NCBI GenBank assembly: GCA_030150315.1
Contig: JASLGB010000095.1
Coordinates: forward strand, 1-12,513
Length of the DNA stretch: 12,513 bases
DNA from: Dokdonella sp.
GTDB lineage: Bacteria > Pseudomonadota > Gammaproteobacteria > Xanthomonadales > Rhodanobacteraceae
Reading direction: 5' to 3'
Within the stretch, counting starts at the first letter, position 1. Every line of letters begins with the position of its first letter. The translations under genes and the position numbers were made by a program. Positions 8,919 through 12,513 of the stretch are shown here, one piece after another. The notes under the pieces were generated by a model, which made no database searches, was not told where the DNA came from, and worked only from the letters and a program-made list of their open reading frames with translations.

Positions 8919-10554
8919 CGTCGCCATCGCATTGCTGAGCGAGACGCCGGAGGCCGGCGCGCATCTGCGCGATGCACTGCAGGAACTGGGTGTGCCCGTC
9001 GTCTACGAGTCGCCCGTGCGTGCGCTGGATACGGCCGCGCTGGAGCAGTCGCGCGCCACCGTCGTGGTCGTCAACCTCGCGGCGGGCGATGCGGAGCTGG
9101 ATGGATTCGACGAGTTGATCGCCGATCCGCGCTATCAGGTGGTGATCAACGAGGCCGACGTCAGCAGCGGGCTTTCCGGTTGGGACCAGGCGCGCTGGGC
9201 ACGTCATCTGGCGGCCAAGATCCTCGGCAGCGCCGATTTCGATCCGCCGCGTCCGGTCGATGCACAGCCGGTGCCGGAGCCGGATCTTTCGACGATTCCG
9301 GCGTCGCCGCCACCCGCCAAAGACGAGTCCGACCTTGCCGAGCTGACCGTTTCCAGCTCGGTGTTCGATCTTTCCGACGAGGCCGATCTTGCGGTCGAGA
9401 TGCCGGAGCCGATGGCGCCGGAGCTGGAGCAGTTCAGCTTGGCCGACATCGACAACGACGGCATTCCCGTGGTCGAGGCGACCGAGGAATTTGACGGCTT
9501 CGACTTCGAGCTGCCGGAAATGGAAGGTGCCGCGGAGGACGAAGTGTTCTCCGACCAGGCACTGACGATCGACGAATCCCTGCTGGCCGCGCTCGATGAA
9601 GAAGCGCCCGCGCCGGTCGTCGACGACATGTTCAGCGCGCCGCCGCCGATGGAAGTGCCGGAGCAGGTGCCAGATCTGGTGCCCGACGAGCCGGCGCGAC
9701 CTGCGTCCACGTCCGGTGCGTCGCTGGATTGGTCACTGGTCGACATGGTCGATGCGCCGGCGGAAGAGCCTTCACGCGAAACCGCCACGTTCGGAGTCGA
9801 GAAGGTCAGCGCCGAGGAATTCCTCGCGCACGCCGAACCCGAAACTGCCGCACCGGAATCGATCTTCGGATCGCTCGGCGGGCTGGAGCTGGTTCCGCTG
9901 GAGGAAGCCGTTGCACCGGTGTCGGTCGAGGCCGAGATCAGCGAATCGTGGCTGGATCCCGATTCGGTCGTGCTTCCGCCGAAGGTGCGCACGGTCTGGG
10001 TACTGGGCGCCTCGATCGGTGGCCCCGAGTCGATGCGCGAATTCCTTGGTTCGATTCCGAAGGACTACCCGGCGCTGTTCCTGCTGGCCCAGCATCTGGG
10101 TGGCCAGTTCGTCGACCTGATGGTGCGCCAGCTGGTCAAGGTGACCGCTCTCACGGTGCGCACGCCGACGCATGGCGAGCGGGTCGGCCATGGCGAAATC
10201 ATTATCGTTCCGGCCACGCATCGCCTGCAGGTGGACGCCGAAGGCATCATCACGATGGAACGCCTGAAGGTCGACGGCGAAGCCATGCTGTCGATCAACC
10301 AGGTATTGCGCGACGTGGCCGACCGCTTTGGCGCGAACGCCGGCGCGATCGTGTTTTCCGGCATGTCCGACGACGCCGCCGAAGGCTGTCGCTACCTGGC
10401 TGAAAAGGGTGGCCGCGTCTACGCACAGGATCCGACAACCTGCGTCGCAAGTGCGATGGTGGACGGCGTGATCGAAACCGGCGCGGTCTCCTTCACCGGT
10501 TCGCCGAGCGAGCTGGCCGAGCACCTGCTGGCCGAGTCAACCAAGGGGAACTGA
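8905..10554 (+). CDS. chpB: ChpB CheB-type receptor methylesterase with degenerate receiver
   Basis: The 549-residue protein starts at ATG 8905, inside the last codons of pilL (14 nt overlap), with GAGG at 8894-8897 seven nt before it. Residues about 355-545 form a CheB methylesterase domain. The catalytic triad is visible: Ser370 in GASIGG, His397 in AQHLGG and Asp490 in SGMSDDA. The expected reaction is hydrolysis of glutamyl methyl esters (or deamidation of glutamines) on the PilJ cytoplasmic coiled coil. Residues 1-110 look like a receiver fold that has lost its chemistry: the acidic pair of strand 1 is replaced by Ser12-Glu13, and the phospho-acceptor strand reads VVVVNL with Asn57. Residues about 115-355 are a very acidic, proline-rich, probably disordered linker. 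Two nt separate its stop from chpC. The methylesterase identity is firm; the receiver-like reading of the N terminus is from pattern only. Confidence 0.92.
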   Translation: MPATDVAIALLSETPEAGAHLRDALQELGVPVVYESPVRALDTAALEQSRATVVVVNLAAGDAELDGFDELIADPRYQVVINEADVSSGLSGWDQARWARHLAAKILGSADFDPPRPVDAQPVPEPDLSTIPASPPPAKDESDLAELTVSSSVFDLSDEADLAVEMPEPMAPELEQFSLADIDNDGIPVVEATEEFDGFDFELPEMEGAAEDEVFSDQALTIDESLLAALDEEAPAPVVDDMFSAPPPMEVPEQVPDLVPDEPARPASTSGASLDWSLVDMVDAPAEEPSRETATFGVEKVSAEEFLAHAEPETAAPESIFGSLGGLELVPLEEAVAPVSVEAEISESWLDPDSVVLPPKVRTVWVLGASIGGPESMREFLGSIPKDYPALFLLAQHLGGQFVDLMVRQLVKVTALTVRTPTHGERVGHGEIIIVPATHRLQVDAEGIITMERLKVDGEAMLSINQVLRDVADRFGANAGAIVFSGMSDDAAEGCRYLAEKGGRVYAQDPTTCVASAMVDGVIETGAVSFTGSPSELAEHLLAESTKGN

Positions 10555-10556
10555 GG

Positions 10557-11021
10557 ATGTCCGATCTCCCGCGCGAAATCCGCGGCGTCATGGTGCCGGT
10601 GACGGGCAATCGCCTGCTGCTGCCGAACGCGACCGTGGCCGAAGTGATCAGCTACACCTTGCCGGAGCGGATTCCGTCCGCGCCGAACTGGCTGCTCGGT
10701 CGCCTGTCATGGCGCGGCTGGCGCCTGCCGCTGTTCTCGTTCCCGATGCTGACCGGCGCCCTCACCGACGAGAACCGCACCAACGCGCGCGTTGCCGTGT
10801 TGAAGGCGCTCGGCGGCAATGCCTCGATGCCGTTCATCGCGCTTCTGGCGCAGGGTTTCCCGCGCCTGACCACGATCACGTCCGAGTTGCTGCTGCCGAC
10901 GGCGGACGACACGCCGCATGCGGCGGGCGTGCATTCGGAAGTGCTGGTGCGCGACGATCGCGCCATCATTCCCGACCTCGACACCATCGAGGGCATGATC
11001 GCGCAGGCGCTGGCTGCCTGA
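10557..11021 (+). CDS. chpC: ChpC-type CheW-like adaptor
   Basis: This 154-residue protein begins at ATG 10557, with AAGGGG at 10543-10548 eight nt upstream, and lies 2 nt after the chpB stop. It is a diverged CheW-like domain: an opening strand VMVPVTGNRLLLPNATVAEVI, then LPERIPSAPNWLLGRLSWRG, then LPLFSF where other adaptors have their VPVVDL strand, and a C-terminal acidic end DLDTIEGMIAQALAA. It is far from the PilI domain at the left edge, which fits the ChpC family, a second adaptor found in Pil-Chp operons of Pseudomonas and Xylella. It probably links additional receptors, or PilJ itself, to the ChpA kinase in the cytoplasm. It is the last gene of the operon. CheW-like is clear; the ChpC name rests on position and divergence. 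Confidence 0.87.
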   Translation: MSDLPREIRGVMVPVTGNRLLLPNATVAEVISYTLPERIPSAPNWLLGRLSWRGWRLPLFSFPMLTGALTDENRTNARVAVLKALGGNASMPFIALLAQGFPRLTTITSELLLPTADDTPHAAGVHSEVLVRDDRAIIPDLDTIEGMIAQALAA

Positions 11022-11023
11022 TC

Positions 11024-11047
11024 CGGCGACGGCTTCCGCAGCCGCCG
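11024..11047. terminator. Weak hairpin between the convergent chpC and RDD genes
   Basis: CGGC (11024-11027) plus GGCT (11031-11034) can pair with AGCC (11040-11043) plus GCCG (11044-11047) around a TCCGC loop, with GAC bulged out of the left arm. It starts just after the chpC stop and lies before the convergent stop at 11061, where a two-way terminator would be expected. No T-run follows on either strand, so the call is tentative and termination may be Rho-dependent. Confidence 0.2.
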
Positions 11048-11060
11048 AACCCCCTCGAAG

Positions 11061-11492
11061 TCACTTCTTCGCGACGACCACCCGCACCATGCGGCTGCCT
11101 GCCGCATGGTCGTGCCAGCCGCGGCGCTCGCGATCGACCAGGCACCAGAGCAGGCCGAGGCCGAGCGATCCGGCCACCACGACGAAACGCAGCAAGGCGC
11201 GCTTCCATGGCAGCGGCGATCCATCCAGTGCGACCACGCGCAGGCGCCACGCTCGCATGCCGATCGTCTGGCCGCCGCGCGCCCAGGAAACGATGAAGTA
11301 GAGGCCGGTCACTCCCAGCAGGGCGATCTGCTGCGCGAGATGGAATGCGGCCGGCGGATGCGCCACGTCGATGTCGCCGCCCACGAAGGCAAGCGACAGC
11401 GCAATCGTGAGCATCCACAGCGCAACCAGCGGGAACACGTCGTAGACGAGGGCGGCCGGGCGCGGCCAGAACGGAACAATCGGGGAGGACAT
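11061..11492 (-). CDS. RDD-family small membrane protein
   Basis: The product is 143 residues from ATG 11492-11490 (MSSPIVPFWPRPAALVYD). The same frame is open up to an ATG at 11579, but that start would add 29 arginine-rich residues and cross the xerD start, so I prefer the shorter one. No strong ribosome binding site is seen. RDD features are present: an opening R-x-A-x-L-V-Y-D segment, membrane helices (VFPLVALWMLTIALSLAFV; IALLGVTGLYFIVSW; ALLRFVVVAGSLGLGLLWCL), the family loop ARGGQTIGMRAWRLRVV and the final DRERRGWHDHAAGSRMV. RDD proteins are inner-membrane proteins of mostly unknown role; some are linked to transport or sodium-proton exchange. Nothing here suggests a specific substrate. 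It is convergent with the pil-chp operon (39 nt apart) and divergent from xerD, so it is probably unrelated to pili. Confidence 0.88.
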   Translation of the reverse strand: MSSPIVPFWPRPAALVYDVFPLVALWMLTIALSLAFVGGDIDVAHPPAAFHLAQQIALLGVTGLYFIVSWARGGQTIGMRAWRLRVVALDGSPLPWKRALLRFVVVAGSLGLGLLWCLVDRERRGWHDHAAGSRMVRVVVAKK

Positions 11493-11569
11493 GGCGATGC
11501 GCAAGCGGTGACGCGCGCTAGCGTCCCGGTTTAGTCTGGTCGGCGCAAGCCGTCTTTCAGCGTTTCCGC
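11493..11569. promoter_or_regulatory. Divergent intergenic region between the RDD gene and xerD
   Basis: This 77-nt gap separates the starts of two genes read in opposite directions, so it must hold both promoters unless transcription enters from elsewhere. I find no convincing -35/-10 pair on either strand. It contains an 8-bp palindrome CGCTAGCG (11516-11523) within a weak GACGC/GCGTC hairpin (11510-11525), which is short enough to be chance. Confidence 0.3.
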
Positions 11570-12513
11570 ATGAGTCCACGCCCCGCCGCGCGGCCGTCCG
11601 CGCCTTCCACCGCCTTCCGCGACGTCGCGCCGCAGGATGCTGCGCTCATTGCAGCCTTCCTCGAGCGCGCGTGGTCGGAACTCGGTCTTGCCGACAACAC
11701 GCTGGCCAGCTATCGGCTCGACCTGGCCGCTTGCGCGCGCTGGCTCGCCGCACGCGGACGGCTTCTGACGACGGCGAGCCGCGCGGACCTGCAGTCCCTC
11801 CTTGCCGAGCGCAGCGGCGGCGAGCGGCTATTCAGTCCGCGCTCGAACGCGCGCCTGCTTTCCAGTCTTCGCCATTTCTATCGGCAGCTCGTGCGCGAGG
11901 GTGCGATCGTCGACGATCCGACCTTGCTGATCGCCGCGCCGAAGTTGCCGCGCGGCTTGCCCAAGGCGCTGTCGGAGCGGGAAATAGAGCAACTGCTGCA
12001 GGCGCCGCCGGATACGCCGCTCGGCCTGCGCGACCGCGCCATGCTGGAGTTGATGTACGCCACCGGCCTGCGCGTGAGCGAGCTGGTCGGCATCGTCGCG
12101 GCGCAGGTGAATCTGCGCCAGGGCGCGTTGCGCGTGCTCGGCAAGGGCGGCAAGGAGCGTCTGGTTCCGCTCGGCGACGAAGCCGCGCACTGGCTGACGC
12201 GCTATGTCGCCGACGCCCGTCCGGCGTTGCTGAAGGGCGGCCGCAGCGAGGCGCTGTTCGTCAGCAACCGGCGCGCGGCGATGACGCGCCAGATGTTCTG
12301 GACCCTGGTCAAGAAACACGCGCTGTCGGTCGGCATCGCTGCCTCGCGCATCTCGCCGCACGTGCTGCGTCACTCCTTCGCCACGCATCTGCTCAACCAC
12401 GGCGCGGACCTGCGTGCCTTGCAGATGATGCTCGGCCACAGCTCGCTGTCGACGACGCAGATCTACACGCTGGTGGCGAAGGAGGGCCTCAAACGGCTGC
12501 ACGAGCGGCATCA
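11570..12513 (+). CDS. xerD: XerD site-specific tyrosine recombinase (3' end missing)
   Basis: The frame opens at ATG 11570, the first possible start after the in-frame TAG at 11519, and runs off the right edge after 314 codons, ending ...KRLHERH. An N-terminal core-binding domain (about residues 20-110) precedes the catalytic domain. All six tyrosine-recombinase residues are visible: Arg168 (TGLRVSE), Lys192 (GKGGKER), His264 and Arg267 (SPHVLRHSFATHLLNHGADL), His290 (MLGHSSL) and nucleophile Tyr299 (TQIYT). Each is exactly 20 positions later than the residues I recall for E. coli XerD (R148, K172, H244, R247, H270, Y279), so the catalytic spacing is conserved and the protein carries a 20-residue proline/alanine-rich N-terminal extension. 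The LLNHGADLR segment and the LKRLHERH end favour XerD over XerC. With XerC and FtsK it resolves chromosome dimers at dif during division. Only a few residues plus the stop should be missing. Confidence 0.95.
   Translation, partial: MSPRPAARPSAPSTAFRDVAPQDAALIAAFLERAWSELGLADNTLASYRLDLAACARWLAARGRLLTTASRADLQSLLAERSGGERLFSPRSNARLLSSLRHFYRQLVREGAIVDDPTLLIAAPKLPRGLPKALSEREIEQLLQAPPDTPLGLRDRAMLELMYATGLRVSELVGIVAAQVNLRQGALRVLGKGGKERLVPLGDEAAHWLTRYVADARPALLKGGRSEALFVSNRRAAMTRQMFWTLVKKHALSVGIAASRISPHVLRHSFATHLLNHGADLRALQMMLGHSSLSTTQIYTLVAKEGLKRLHERH

Noticed and set aside
7425..8927. 500-codon open frame on the - strand opposite the kinase core
   Set aside because: It is antisense to the intact ATPase, CheW and receiver domains; its His/Asp/Arg-rich composition mirrors the codon bias of the + strand.
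11493..11579. Longer start for the RDD gene (ATG at 11579)
   Set aside because: It would add 29 basic, non-conserved residues and overlap the xerD start; the RDD domain begins right after the ATG at 11492.
11828..12511. 227-codon open frame on the - strand at the right edge
   Set aside because: The + strand here encodes XerD with all six catalytic residues in place, so the reverse frame is a shadow.
11570..12513. XerD as an integrase of a mobile element
   Set aside because: Catalytic spacing is identical to E. coli XerD and there are no att sites, repeats or cargo genes nearby, so it is the chromosomal housekeeping recombinase.

Overview
The window is strongly GC-rich with GC-ending codons throughout, so long open frames also appear on the non-coding strand. 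Gene content and order point to a gammaproteobacterium of the Xanthomonadales (Xanthomonas/Xylella/Lysobacter-like). The order pilI-pilJ-pilL(chpA)-chpB-chpC matches, as I remember it, the Pil-Chp operon of Xylella rather than the pilGHIJK-chpABCDE layout of Pseudomonas aeruginosa. The genus is an inference; no RNA gene is present to fix it.

Region 1 (1-11021, + strand) is one compact chemosensory operon of the type IV pilus (twitching motility / surface sensing) class. It contains the 3' end of a PilI-type CheW adaptor, the PilJ-type methyl-accepting receptor, a 36-codon open frame joined to both neighbours by ATGA overlaps, a 2098-residue ChpA/PilL hybrid histidine kinase, a ChpB methylesterase and a ChpC second CheW-like adaptor. 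Gene joins are very tight (40 nt gap, 4 nt overlap, 4 nt overlap, 14 nt overlap, 2 nt gap), which implies one transcript with translational coupling. By family knowledge, PilJ senses pilus/surface signals through its periplasmic domain, PilI and ChpC couple it to the ChpA kinase, ChpA passes phosphate to receiver proteins (its own C-terminal receiver and the PilG/PilH type, presumably upstream of the window), and ChpB removes methyl groups from PilJ. No CheR/PilK methyltransferase lies in the window; the place where P. aeruginosa has pilK holds only the 36-codon frame.

Region 2 (11022-11569) holds a convergent gene for a small RDD-family membrane protein on the - strand, then a 77-nt divergent intergenic region. 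Region 3 (11570 to the edge) is xerD, the chromosome-dimer-resolution tyrosine recombinase, cut by the window end just before its stop. Regions 2 and 3 look like ordinary core genome.

I see no mobile element, CRISPR array, tRNA or rRNA. The most interesting points are the small coupled frame in the pilK position, degenerate Hpt-like repeats in the N-terminal part of ChpA, a pseudo-receiver at the N terminus of ChpB, and a DFxLP peptide shared by the PilJ C-terminus and the acidic linkers of ChpA and ChpB.
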